64,000 nucleotides of DNA. Origin: Carya illinoinensis. Its lineage: Eukaryota; Streptophyta; Magnoliopsida; Fagales; Juglandaceae. The DNA is taken from NCBI RefSeq assembly GCF_018687715.1, contig NC_056752.1, positions 4,865,001 through 4,929,000 on the forward strand. The letters are read 5' to 3'. Position 1 is the first letter of the stretch. The number at the start of each line of letters is the position of its first letter. A program made the position numbers and the translations under genes. Below are positions 48,236-59,581 of the stretch, piece after piece. Below the pieces are notes generated by a model. It did no database searches, was not told the origin of the DNA, and saw only the letters and a program-made list of their open reading frames with translations.

Positions 48236-48560
48236 AGCTCATTATGATTTATGCACCTGAAGTTGCATAATTGAAATTGTGGAAAGAATATATATTTGAA
48301 TGAACGTCTCGAATGTGCTCCTGAAGTAGCAATATCGAGTATGCTCCTGAAATAGCAATATGAAATGCAAACGTTCACAATATATTCTAAATTTATATCT
48401 GATCTTTCAGTGACTGAGCAAAATAATGAACTTTTGATAAGAATCATTAGTCACGTCTTACTAAATCTACATCATTCCCTGAAGTGAATGATAATGAATT
48501 TATATCATTCTATTCCCTGAAGTGAAAAGAATGATGCATTTCATTCAAAGAAACTAAGAG
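48236..48560 (+). repeat. Interspersed cctgaagt motif array
   Basis: The motif gctcctgaagtagcaat or close variants (acctgaagttgcat, tccctgaagtgaa) occurs at least five times, with weaker ccagaagt forms continuing to 48900. Similar repeats occur in the leaders of some plant Copia elements, so this is probably retroelement leader sequence. Confidence 0.5.
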
Positions 48561-48879
48561 ATTGGACGTGATAATGAATATCTTTTCGGGCCAGAAGCTC
48601 GTATTGGAAAAACTATAAGCTTTCTCTTTGAGATAATATTATACAATTATTGAATTAAATATTATGATGCATCAAAAATGTGATATGATTCAAAATATTT
48701 GTATCTTTTAATGGTTATCTTGATCATCCAAAATCAATTACGATAAGTCGAATGATTTTCATATGGACGTCCATAAAAGAACTAGAAGATTCTTTTACTA
48801 TAAAGTCTTACCACCAGAAGTGGAAAGAAAAATTTGCTTGAAGCAAATAAGATGAAATTATTCGACGTTATCTTGATTA

Positions 48880-49084
48880 TCATATGTGAACCAGAAGTTC
48901 AGATGATAATTAAATTTTGGATGCAATAAGATAAAAATGTCTCATATTCTAGCTGCTAAAATCCCAGCGATGATTAAAGTCCCTGTAGGAAAATTAAGAA
49001 ATTCAGCAGTCTAAAGACATGTCTAAAAATATGTGAGACTTATTGATACAAAAGATAGAGCATCTCAAAAGAGAAAGACACAAA
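48880..49084 (+). pseudogene. Ty1/Copia polyprotein fragment
   Basis: Degenerate frames read CEPEVQMIIKF, then SHILAAKIPAMIKVPVGKL and LIDTKDRASQKRKTQ. These correspond to the integrase C-terminal linker of plant Copia polyproteins (EVQKIIHLQ, ...ARIDVPVGQ, ...GSKD..PRKRK). Frames and stops alternate, so it is inactive. Confidence 0.6.
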
Positions 49085-49133
49085 TAATTGGTGTCATTTG
49101 TTTTTATTAAGGTTTCAACATTCAGTTAACTTT

Positions 49134-49863
49134 TTTTTTTTTTTGATGGAAAATGCTTCAGTGCATTCATTCATAATCGAAGTTACAACTGTGACTTATC
49201 AATACAGGAAAACCAGACTATAAGTCAACTAACGCAAACTGCTCAGGAGCTTCCCCGTCAACAAATTACTTTGTGACGGACATTGTCTAAACTTCTACAC
49301 CTTCTCTCCTAACAATAGTCAAAAGAAAAAGCGCTCTGTCAAAATAGAGCTAAACAACCTTTCTTCCAAAGAAGAAAGATACACTCACACTCCATCCTCC
49401 CAAGGAGGAGGAGTACATCCACACTCTCTCCTCTCCAAAGAGGAAGAGAACCAACATCTACCATCCTCCAAAGAGGAGTAGGACAAAAACCCACATTCCT
49501 CTAAAAAGGAGTGGGACTCCAACCTATTTATTATTAACAACCTAAAACAGAACAGCAGATTTAAAACAAAAGCTAAAAAAACTGATAAGCCCAGCCCAAT
49601 CCAAGCCAAGCCAAGCCCAGCTAAAAAACTGTCTTGTATGCACGTGGAGGCCCAGCCCAAGCCAAGCCCAGCTTATGTGCACGTGGGGGCCCGGCCCAAG
49701 CCAACCCGTTAGGGTTGCATCGTCTGCTTCTCCCGCCGCCACCCCCGTTAACCATCCTGCACATGAGCCGGCCGCTCCACCACGATGCGTGGAGAGCACC
49801 ACCGACCCAGATTAAAGCACGGCAGCCCATAAACCCACACGCCCAAACCAGATCAGCAAGCTC
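49134..49863 (-). mobile_element. 5'-truncated poly-A retroposon, minus strand
   Basis: Starts with a T run (49131-49144) and is bordered by ttaacttt repeats. Unit 1 has the uninterrupted cattcagttaactttaattc at 17603. The body is the reverse complement of the 3' half of the insertion at 56393-57872, including its hairpin series. No reverse transcriptase is encoded. Confidence 0.82.
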
Positions 49864-49871
49864 CTTAACTT

Positions 49872-52329
49872 TAATTCCCTTAACTTTCGTTTTGTTTTCT
49901 TCTCAAGGATTGTTTGGGCTCTGAATTAACTAAGGTGGTAAGATATTTTTCTTTATAAATAAAATGAAAATTTTATTGATGCAAATGAAGTTGGTAAAGT
50001 TTATGTATATAGAAAGTATACAATAGAACACTTAAATATATTCTAAGAATCAAAAATAAAAAATAAAAAAGGAAAATACTTAGGCCATAGCTGGAAGTGG
50101 GAGGCTGCTATTGGCCGAGTTTTTTTTTTCTCTTTTTTTTTTTAATTAATGATTAAGTATTTTTTTTAATAATGTTATATTTTTTAAAAAAAATATATTT
50201 AAAAATGTTAAGAAAATACATATAAAAAAAGACTAAAAATAAAAACACATTACAACTAGCGTTAGCTCCCAGCGATACCCAATAAAAAATCATGAACGCT
50301 AATTTGATTAAGGACAATGGCTGAAAATCAGGGCAATAAATTGTGCACAAAAAATTCCCAGGTTCCTCCATGGCGCGCTCTTTTATCTTTAAAGCACTAA
50401 TCATTCATTTCCACCCAAATGGCAAATACATCACGTAAGCACAAAAGATCAATCATCCTCCAAACTGCAACCGCTTGCGGCTTGAGGATAGACTTGAATT
50501 TCCTTCCAACAAGCTATTAAATCAACCACCTTTAAAGGCATAATTCAAGCCGCGCCGATTCTTCTAAAGATCTCATCCAACAATACTTTTATCACCTTAT
50601 AATGGAGTAATAAATTATTCACTAATTTAATATTTTTTCTTTCTTTTTACAAATAACATCAATCTATAATAATGAAATCCAACTTTTTAAAGTGTTTTCG
50701 GTCAAAATGTTCTCTAAAGAGGCGATCCATATGAAAAAAAGCTTCTTTGGAAAGCATACGAAAAGTGGGTAAGTAGTATGAATCTAATAATTTTATTACG
50801 TATTTTATTATATTTTTATTTTGTATTTTCCCATTCCCTCGTTTGCTCTTCAGTCTCAATTCGTTCACTTCTTGAAATCAAAATCAAAATTTGCAAGTAC
50901 TAGTAGTGAATAGACATCATTCAAGTTTTCAATCGATAATCAAGTCTGAACATGTGCCATATTAAATTATATTGATGACCATAATTCTCTCTCATTATTT
51001 ATTGAATTGTATAGTTAAATCTGAAGAAATACGCTATGTGAAAGTTGGTAAAACTCACATATGAGTTATTTTAGTTTACATAAATAAAAATGTTTATTTA
51101 TAGTTATATGCTATAAAAATATTATTATATATCAACATAAGTCTAGATAGTCATTTTCACCATAAATAATTCGTCACAAATTATACACATTCTTCTTGTA
51201 ATTACTCGAACATCACCCAAACAATATTAGATGTTATTGGACCTACTTATTGTGTCTTTTATTTTTTTAGACTTTGACAATTCAATTTGTATAAATAATT
51301 GAAATTATATAATATAAACCTATATGTTCTTCGTGAACTCTTTCTTACCTTCAACCATTTTAAATTAATAAACAAAAAGAATTCGTAACTAAGGTCTTAA
51401 CCAAGCACTTAAGTAAATAAAAGAAATTTAAGATTAAAATAAAACAAGATTTAGAATAAAAAAAAAACATATAAAACAGATCCGATAATAATAATAATTT
51501 AATATTTAATATTATAAAGAAACTCACTCGTATAATAATGAATACTAGTCATTTACGTCTCATTTCCTATGTCTATATATAAGTGGTAACCATTCATAAG
51601 AAAGGAACTCGTTATTACAACTAAGATCCTTTCCAATTGTAATGAATCTCACATAATCCATTCACAACCGTCCAAGGTTAGTGGTTACGTAGTATTGTCA
51701 CTATACAGTTATACAACATATTAAACATAATTTTTTTATTTTATTTTTCTTATCAAATGTATAGTGTATGTATATGATGAGTAGAAAAATTTAATTAGTT
51801 TAAAAATTAAAAAAAATATATAATATATAATGTATAAAGATGATAAATAGCAAAATCAGTAATTAAAAATGAAAGGTATCCTTACACAATTTAATTTGTT
51901 CTTTTGTCCATCTTTCTCGCCTTGAATCGGCGCATTTGAAAACGCAAGTATTTTAAATATTTTTTTTCAAGTTTTACTTAAATACAAAATATTTTTAATT
52001 TTTAATTTTTTTATTTAATCATATTTAATTATTATAACTTTTCTAAATTTTCAAATAAAATATAAAATTTATTTTTAAAATCTCAAACAAAATTTATATT
52101 CAAATAACTTTTTAAATTTAAAATATTTTTATTCAATTTTTTCTTTTTAATTTTTTAAATTCAATAGAATATCGTAATTGAAATTATTTGATTCTAGTCC
52201 ACAAATATTATGATATATTCTAATTATCCGACTATCCCTTTTTTAAGTTCAGCTGCTGGCGCTCAGGAGATCATGCTGAAGCAAAGCATGACGGTTTGAA
52301 GAAAGGAAAATCTATTCGTTATCCTTATA

Positions 52330-52360
<31 letters not shown>

Positions 52361-52430
52361 AGTGCATGTTTGGTATCGTTAAATATAACTTATAATTATA
52401 AAACTTATAATTTATAACTTAAGTTGATAG
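49872..52430. other. Noncoding block shared with unit 1 (17610-20160)
   Basis: Collinear and highly similar to unit 1, with a MITE-like element at 50072-50283. An AT microsatellite at 52328-52361 marks where unit 1 has 1.9 kb more. No gene was recognised. Confidence 0.6.
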
Positions 52431-52600
52431 GGAAAATTTAGCTGCAAGCATAATTGTGTATTAATATGTATATTAATTTAATGTGATTGGTCAAAAAATA
52501 TATTTTATTAAAATAATATTAATTTAAATTTTAAATATGAATTAATTAGTATTAGTACGTAGATTAGTATACGACTTTACTTGTATATAGCAAAACTCTT
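52431..52600. repeat. MITE-like element, same family as 22137-22307
   Basis: Begins ggaaaatttagctgcaagc and ends acttgtatatagc. It is orthologous within the duplication to the copy at 22137. Confidence 0.5.
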
Positions 52601-54507
52601 TATTACTGTTTGGTAACCAAATGTTTAAAAACACTTTAAAACATATTACATTTGTTTGGAAACAAATTAAAAAAGTATTTTATGAGGTAAAAATGAAAAA
52701 TTATTTAAATTTTTAAAAATTATAATTATATAATTGTATTGATTGGTTTAATATAAATTTTAAAATAGTTATCAAAAACTTATAAATGTATTATTATTTT
52801 TATTTATTTGATTTGACCTTTTATTAAAAAATACAAGAAAATAAAAGGATTGGAACTTGTAACAGACCACGTAAATCCTGCCTCCAATAGTTTGACATTT
52901 GCGTAAAAACAAACCATCATTTTCATAAGGATAGTGTTTGAATGAGTTATAACTTATGAATTTTATTGAAAACTCTAGAGTCGTCTTAAAAGATAGCATT
53001 TTTTAATTTTTTTTCTGAGTATAAAAAACAACTTTATATTTAATCGTTTAGTCTTTGTCTTCACCAACAAGAAAACGTATTTTATCTTCACCTAGGATCA
53101 GAACGAGTGTAAATGCTCATGGGTGATGAGTTATATAATAGTCTTTTATCATTTTACTTATATTCAGAGTTCTTTGCCCTTTGAACTCAATTATATAATA
53201 ACTAAAAGATTTTGGGATGTGTGAGAAATGAAATGAGATAGACGTTTATGAATAATAGTAAAATAATTTGTAAATAATAATAAAATAATTTAAATTAAAA
53301 AAAAATATCACTTTGATGCTTGGAGTATACTGTTCGTCATTTTAATTTTTTTATTTAATAATTAAAGAAGTAATTTTAAGTGTATTGGTGTATTTTTTTA
53401 TTTTTTAAAAATATTTAAATATATTAAAAAAATATGAAAAGAAAACTGAAAAAAATTTAAAATGACATAACAATGAGCAGTGCTATCGAGGTAGCAAAAT
53501 AGCACCTTTCTAAATTAAGATGTTTGATTGGTTTTTGGAAAAATAGAAAAAAAATTAATAAAAATATTATAAGTTAAAATATTATTAAAATTTAATTTTT
53601 TTAATATAATATTTATTTTAAAATTTAAAAAAGTTATATCGATAAGATATAATTAGATGAATGGATATTATTACTCCCACCGACACCGAATTGGTACCGA
53701 CTAGTGTATTGTGTCTTTTTAAAGCATATATGCTAGCATTTATTTTTTTAAATACTTAAAAAAACACACAAATATTTAAGAAAAAAAACATTCGGTACAC
53801 TGTTTCAGTAAGTTTTGTCAATGGACAGTATTTTCTTAAATGAAAAAGTTAAAATTTAAAATTATAATTATTTTATATTTGAGTAATGTTTAAAATAAAA
53901 ATTTTAAAAAATATTAAAATAAAATAAGATGAATTTTTTTTAATTAAAACTCCTTTTAAATTACTATTAATTCATGAGCATATGTAATTTTTTTTTATAA
54001 TTTTTTGAGAAGCATTGCAGCTACCGCTCCTAGCGCTGGGAGCTAAGTTAGTATAAAAATGAGTTTTTTTTTATATGTATTTTTTTAATACTATTAAATA
54101 TTTTTTTATAAAATAAACACACAACATTATTTAAAAATATTTTCTTAATTATTAAATAAAAAATATTTTTTTTCAGCTGTAGCTAGGAGCGGTATTTCCT
54201 TAATTTTTTTTATAAAACAATGTTTTAAATTAAATATATTTTTATAAAAATATTTCTCATCTAAAGTAAAATTATAAAAATATTTAATGTTTGTCATTTT
54301 TCTATTTTCATTCTAATAATCATCTGAACAGTTGAAGTGACGCTTTGGAGTACGAAGTTGAGTCTTGGACTTTGGTAAATTTTGGGAAATGAAGCGTAAG
54401 CGGTGACCTCATCCTCCTTACTTCCAAAAGAGTTGCCTCGTTTATATCCACAGAAGTACCACCTATTAGGCTATTCGTAAAGAAAAGTTCAACACGTAAA
54501 CTTATAT
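52601..54507. other. Unit junction and upstream block of unit 3
   Basis: At about 52728 the sequence jumps from the counterpart of 22437 to that of about 29900, so unit 2 lacks the hAT element and its flanks. The MITE-like element of 31160 recurs at 54011-54200. The last nine bases (54499-54507) are the target duplication of the Pack-MULE-like element. Confidence 0.6.
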
Positions 54508-55473
54508 GCGAGGCGCTGTGGAGCGGTCCGTCTGTCAAAGCCTGAAAAGTAGCCTGTCATTCACAAAGCGACACGTAAGCTAAAACACCATAAATATTTT
54601 ACACCTCACCACACATGATCACTAGAAGCACTACCCAGAAATTAGCATCTCCATTCTCTCTCAGGTTCATTCCGTCTTCGCTCCAAGCTCAGCGTTGCTT
54701 TGCACAGCCATCAATCCTTGCCGCCCAACAAAGCTTAGTTCCACTGCCACCATCTCAGTCCGACACCGAGATCTCCATTTTTTCAGACCACCTAACCCAC
54801 ACGGATAAAGAAACTTCATATAACGAAACCCCTAATGAACTACTAAATTTCTTCCAACAAACCATTCTCAAACACCCATTTATTTTCCACTGCCCTTATC
54901 GTACTGATTAGAGGCTAGAATGAGGATCAAGAGTTGTTTTTTTTCTTTTTGATCTGGTAAGAAACTCCACTGTCGTTCTAATTAGGGCTTCATGTCCATC
55001 TCTCAAATTGATACATCGAAGTCATATACATGAGATTAAAAAGAGAAATCCTTGGTAATGAGAAGATAACAAAATCACCGAGAGACAATCATAACAATAA
55101 CAAAACTTTGAAATAAATTTCAAAACTCAAAACTGAGAAAGATTATCGAGAGAGTGCCGATAGAGAAATTTAAAAAAGCAAAAACTGAAAAAGATTATTG
55201 AGAGAGATTACCGTTTGGGTCTTCTTCATCGTCTGAATTGAGCTCTGCTACCGTTTGGGTCGAGCACCGTGCGGGATGAGGGGGTCGAGAGCTTCAGGGA
55301 TTGAGTGGAAAAAGCGAGGAAGAAAGGGAATACGAAGGAGTGAGAGAGGGGAGAGTCATTTGATCGGGTGTATGCATATGCATATTTTCCCCAATGAACC
55401 TCTTACGTGGCGCATGGTTATTGAAGGGCTGTTATTTTGGTTTTAACAGTCGGACCGGTCTCCAGGATTTCTC
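54508..55473 (+). mobile_element. Pack-MULE-like non-autonomous Mutator element
   Basis: A 9-bp duplication, AACTTATAT, lies at 54499-54507 and 55474-55482. Unit 2 has the empty site (near 31619-31628). The terminal inverted repeats of about 35 bp are imperfect. The left end has tggagcggtccgtctgtcaa and the complement of the right end has tggagaccggtccgactgtt. A 9-bp duplication with long inverted ends is diagnostic of Mutator-like elements. The interior is gene-like in composition and holds an ORF, as expected when host gene fragments are captured. Confidence 0.85.
54615..54911 (+). CDS. ORF inside the Pack-MULE, possible captured first exon
   Basis: 98 codons. The first 45 residues (MITRSTTQKLASPFSLRFIP...) are rich in S, R, Q and hydrophobics and lack acidic residues, like a mitochondrial targeting presequence. 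The rest (SDTEISIFSDHLTH...) is hydrophilic and of unknown family. It may be the start of a nuclear gene for an organelle protein picked up by the element. Whether it is expressed is unknown, and the parent gene was not recognised. Confidence 0.4.
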   Translation: MITRSTTQKLASPFSLRFIPSSLQAQRCFAQPSILAAQQSLVPLPPSQSDTEISIFSDHLTHTDKETSYNETPNELLNFFQQTILKHPFIFHCPYRTD

Positions 55474-56392
55474 AACTTATATACCGTACATCACTTTTTT
55501 TTTTTAAATTTTTTTTCAAATATTTAATTTAAAGATAATGAATAAAAAAATTAAATTAATTTTAAAAAAATAAATTTTAAAATTTTATAAAAAAATAAAG
55601 TGTATGGCGTGTGAAAATTATCAATAGCAAAGCTCATCCATAAAACCCCTCAATAATCTTCAACTCCTCGGCCCCATACTCATCAATACCGTAGCTGTGA
55701 GCGTTGCAGCATTTCTCCATTTGGTTACCTTCTCTCTCTCTCTCTCTGTTTTTTAAAAAGTCATATTACTGGTTCTTCTGTCCATTTTTGTTTCGTGGTA
55801 GGAGATTTAGAGCACGCTTAGTTTACACAATTGGAAATTTGGAATTTCCCTTCTTGTGTTGAACGTTAAATTCCCGTGAACGGATCCCAGGTCGTTGTTT
55901 TTTCGATTTCCAAAAAGGAAAAAAAAGAACAGTATGAGAAAGTTATTCCTCTTTCTATATATTATTTATGGATATGGAAGTAATCCATTATGGAACTTTT
56001 GCATCTATATTTCAGTTTTCTTAGCTTCATAACTTTCATTCAAGTATTGCTCAATTGTATCTATCTATTTTCAGTTATATATCTATGGCCTTTTACGCTG
56101 GAAATCATCCGGCCTAAGCTGTAGCGATCCATAATGACTCAAACCACGTTTTATACGCCAAAAGTATTTGTAAGATTACAATTGTAATTTATAGACTGTA
56201 AGAACTTCTTCTTCCCATACCATCCGTAACCCTTCTATACTCACTCCCGGTATTCCGCAATTGGTGGCTTCTAACGTTTACAGTTTCTGTTCTTACCCTT
56301 TTTTTTGTATATTTGTAATTTCCTTATGCCAGTGACTAGTGAGTTGCCTCAATATTTATGCTTAATTTGCAACTAACATGGCTAAAACAGTT

Positions 56393-57872
56393 AGGCAAAA
56401 GAAGCTGAAAACCGTCCGAGGGAGGAGGGGCTCCGGCTCCTCCCTCCCTCCTCCTCCAACCCTTTCCTTTCCGTTTTTTCATTTTTTTCTTTTCTTCTAA
56501 AATAAGATCTGGGTCCTGTGGCCTCCACCAGAGGATGTGTTCCGTCTCGAGGCCTCTTTTTCGTTTTTACACCTAGCTGGGCGGAGATTTGATTCTTTTT
56601 GGGGGTGGAGGTTCTCGGTTCCGTTTTGGGTGATGCTCCTGACTGTGGTGGTATAGTCTTCTGTGGGGTTTGCTCAGAGGGTTACGGTGTGAGTTGATTC
56701 GGGTGTTTTGCTCCTAGAGATGAATTTTTGCATGTTGGTTTGGGGTGTTTCCCGCGGGTGGAAAGATCTCTGTTTTAACCATGGAAAACAGAGGGTGTTT
56801 TTTCGGGTTGGATGCCGAGCTGCATGGAGGTTTAAAGGGGTTTTGGGGTGGAGTCCGGGTGTAACTCATGGCGCTTCACTCCTTAGGATGGTGGCCGGAA
56901 ATCAGGTGTCGCAGTGTTTTCCTTGTTTTATTTTCGTTTGGTTGTTTTTCGTTTCGTTTTTGTTTTCGTTTTGGTTGTTTGGTCTTTGGTTTGGGTGTCT
57001 GGAATAAGCCTCTCACCGGCTCGATTGGTTTCGTCTCTGGTTTCTGTTTAGTTTAGCCGAAGTGGTGTAAGGATGGTTTTGGTGATTATGGGCTGGTGAC
57101 AGTGACGGGGATGAACCTGGCGTCGGTTTGAGAATTCCCTGTTTTTGGCTGGGTCGACGGAGCTTGCTGCTCTGTTTTTTGGCGTGTGGTTTTTATGGGC
57201 TGCCTACCCATGGTTGCCATGCTTTCACCTGGGTCAGTGGTGCTCTCCGTGCATCGTGGTGGAGCGGCTGGCTCATGTGCTGGTTAACGGGTGTAGTGGG
57301 TGGCGGCGAGAGAAGCAGGCGATGCATACAGGCGATGCAACCCTAACGGGTTGGCTTGGGCTGGGCCCCCACGTGCACATAAGCTGGGTTTTGGCTTGGG
57401 CTGGGCCCCCACGTGCATACAAGCCCATTATCAGTTTTTTTAGTTTTTGTTTTTAATCTGTTTTAGGTTTTTAATAATAAATAGGTTGGTGTCCCACTCC
57501 TTTTTGGAGGAATGTGGGTTTTTTGTCCTACTCCTCTTTTGGAGGAAGGTAGGTGTTGATACTCTTCCTCTTTGGGAGGAGAGAGTGTGGATGTACTCCT
57601 CCTCATTGGGAGGATGGAGTGTGGGTGTATCTTTCTTCTTTGGAAGAAAGGTTGTTTTAGCTCTATTTTGACAGAACGCTTTCTCTTTTGACTATTGTCA
57701 GGAGAGAAGGTGTAGAAGCTAAGACAATGTCTGTCACAAAGATATTTGTTGACCGGGAAAGCTCTTGAGCAGTTGCGTTAGTTTACTTAGTATTGATAAG
57801 TCACAGTTGTAACTTCGTTTATGAATAAATGCAATGAAGCATCTTTTCATAAAAAAAAAAAAAAAAAACATT
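56393..57872 (+). mobile_element. Poly-A retroposon (LINE-like, no reverse transcriptase)
   Basis: A 13-bp duplication, ggctaaaacagtt, lies at 56380-56392 and 57873-57885. The insert ends in an A run (57851-57868), and unit 2 shows the empty site near 40363. This is target-primed reverse transcription. The insert is GC-richer than its surroundings. Its ORFs (56708-57007, 57128-57456) lack RT or endonuclease motifs. A shorter copy is at 49134-49863, truncated at a different 5' point, as LINEs are. It may be an internally deleted LINE or a non-autonomous partner. Confidence 0.85.
57495..57651 (+). repeat. Five consecutive short hairpins in the retroposon 3' region
   Basis: Stem-loops at about 57495-57516, 57529-57551, 57561-57586, 57595-57620 and 57629-57651 each pair a ctcct/cttcc arm with a ggagga/ggaag arm across a T-rich loop, about 33 bp apart. 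The sequences differ but pairing is kept. The inverted copy at 49372-49520 has the same series. Confidence 0.75.
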
Positions 57873-59581
57873 GGCTAAAACAGTTGGAGGGAGATGCGTG
57901 AGTCTCATAGAATTTGCTGAGCATTTTAAGGAGAAATTCTCATATATGGTATGATAACTACTATGAGACCCATCTCTTTTCCACTTTAGGACCTAGAGTT
58001 CGGGTAAGTACTTTAGGAGATCTAAATCCGATTAGTATTGTCAAGTCTTAAGTGTGTTAGATATATATATATATATAATATAATTTTATTCGATTATTAT
58101 TCTCATTAAATACAAAGATTTGATTTTATTTGATTTTCATAATAATATTTATTTGATTTTTAAGATATTTACCTTCTTCCATATCTATACAATTTTCTTA
58201 TTAATAGGAACCTATGCTTTGAATTCTATTCACCACGAATAATAAAATATAGTCCTTAATGTTTTTCTCTGTAATTCTTGTTCCATTTTCTCATTCAATT
58301 TCTATCGTATTCTATATTTTATCAAAATGATGTGGGACAAAACTATTGATAAGGAATTTGACGGATCAGAGGAGTGAGGAACTAAAAGAGAGGTAAGGGG
58401 AAGAAGAAGCCAAAGAGAAGAAGTTCCGAGAGGAGAGAGAGAGGGGGGGCGACTGAATATTTTTAAAATTTTAATTCATCAAATATTTAAATTATTAGAG
58501 TACGTGATACATTTGGAGTATTAGTAATGGTCTCAATAAATTTTAGTCAAAATTTGGCTAAGAAATTCATTTTTATAAATTTTAGCTAGTTACTTTTCAT
58601 AACACAAAATAATAGACTCAACAAATCTATCACTATTTTATTAAAGTATTAATTTTAAAATTTTCATTATTTTAATTCTATTGAACATTATCAACCAAAA
58701 TTATTTATTCTTGTTTATTCTTTTTTGTTTTGTTTCTGAAGCACTACTAAGAAATTAATTTAACGGAAGACAGAGTTGCACATCATTTATGTTTGGGCGG
58801 GTGGTTTGGATTGATTTTTCAGTTGTTAGATTTTCTTTATAATGTATACCAGAATCGAAATAAAAGTAGTGAAATGAAGCAAGTTGGCTTTGCATGAGTC
58901 CCAGTAACCTCAACGAAACATTTCTTTCTTTTGCGATCTTTAAGCACATCTAGAAACCTAACCGAGAAATTTCTTTCTTTTTCTTCTTATGCGGGAGAGC
59001 AGAGGTAGTGGGAGATAAATTATTTTAGTATGAAAATAATATTTAGCCGGCTCAAGGGGCTGGCCAAAATAACCTTAGGCTATAATTATTAGTGCTCTTA
59101 AATAGACTAGCAAATATCTTAATATAATTAGGGCTCAAATTCCTAAATAAATTAAATTTTAGTTCTAAATAAAATTTTTAATCCTAACTTGACTCTAAGG
59201 TGGCATTTGTTTGGCAGTAATCTTTTAGGACTATAGTCTATTGAGAATCCTAAACTATTACTCTATTTGGGTGGATTTATGTGAGGGGCTCAACATGTCC
59301 ATGGGAATCCGGATTTCCATCCCAACCCCTATTTGGAGCGAATGTGGATTCCCTTCAAGTGTGAAAGCGAAGGTCTGAGGAGTACGGAACTAAGAAGGGA
59401 CAGAAGTAAGGGAAAGAGAGGGACAACACTTCCTGCATCATTAAGTTCTTTATGCTCTCTAGTGGATCACTAACCTATTGTTTAGTTGTTGTTATTATTA
59501 TTATAACATATGTAGGCTTCACAATTTTCTAGAAATGAATTTTAAGCTCATCTGGGAATATATGGTTTTGGCAGGGAAAAA

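Larger units (their letters stand above)
46186..49084 (+). mobile_element. Degraded Ty1/Copia element enclosing host-gene-like sequences
   Basis: An LTR and primer-binding site on the left and a fragment of Copia integrase-to-RT linker on the right bracket the interval. Between them lie a peptide-precursor-like ORF (46751-47065), a DUF604 fragment (47229-47516) and a region of repeated cctgaagt motifs. The right LTR and most of pol are missing. The interval replaces the unit sequence matching 7870-17560. Confidence 0.6.
30333..53167. repeat. Tandem segmental duplication, unit 2
   Basis: Same order as unit 1: upstream block, SURNod19 copy (here a pseudogene), downstream block, then the block shared with 17561-22440. 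It is interrupted by the PIF/Harbinger-type insertion (31813-39566) and a retroposon (49134-49863). The interval matching 7870-17560 of unit 1 is replaced by a degraded Copia element (46186-49084). Units 2 and 3 share an upstream block (about 40908-41770 and 58444-59302) that unit 1 lacks, so they look more closely related to each other than to unit 1. Confidence 0.85.
55474..59581 (+). promoter_or_regulatory. Upstream region of SURNod19 copy 3
   Basis: Homologous to the regions before copies 1 and 2, and interrupted by the retroposon at 56393-57872. It includes a short CT tract (55730-55747) and the block 58444-59302 shared with unit 2. An acceptor-like ttttggcag lies directly before the ATG. 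No coding ORF of its own was recognised. Confidence 0.45.

Noticed and set aside
56708..57456. Tryptophan- and glycine-rich ORFs as coding
   Set aside because: They lie in a retroposon in overlapping frames without RT, endonuclease or gag-like motifs.
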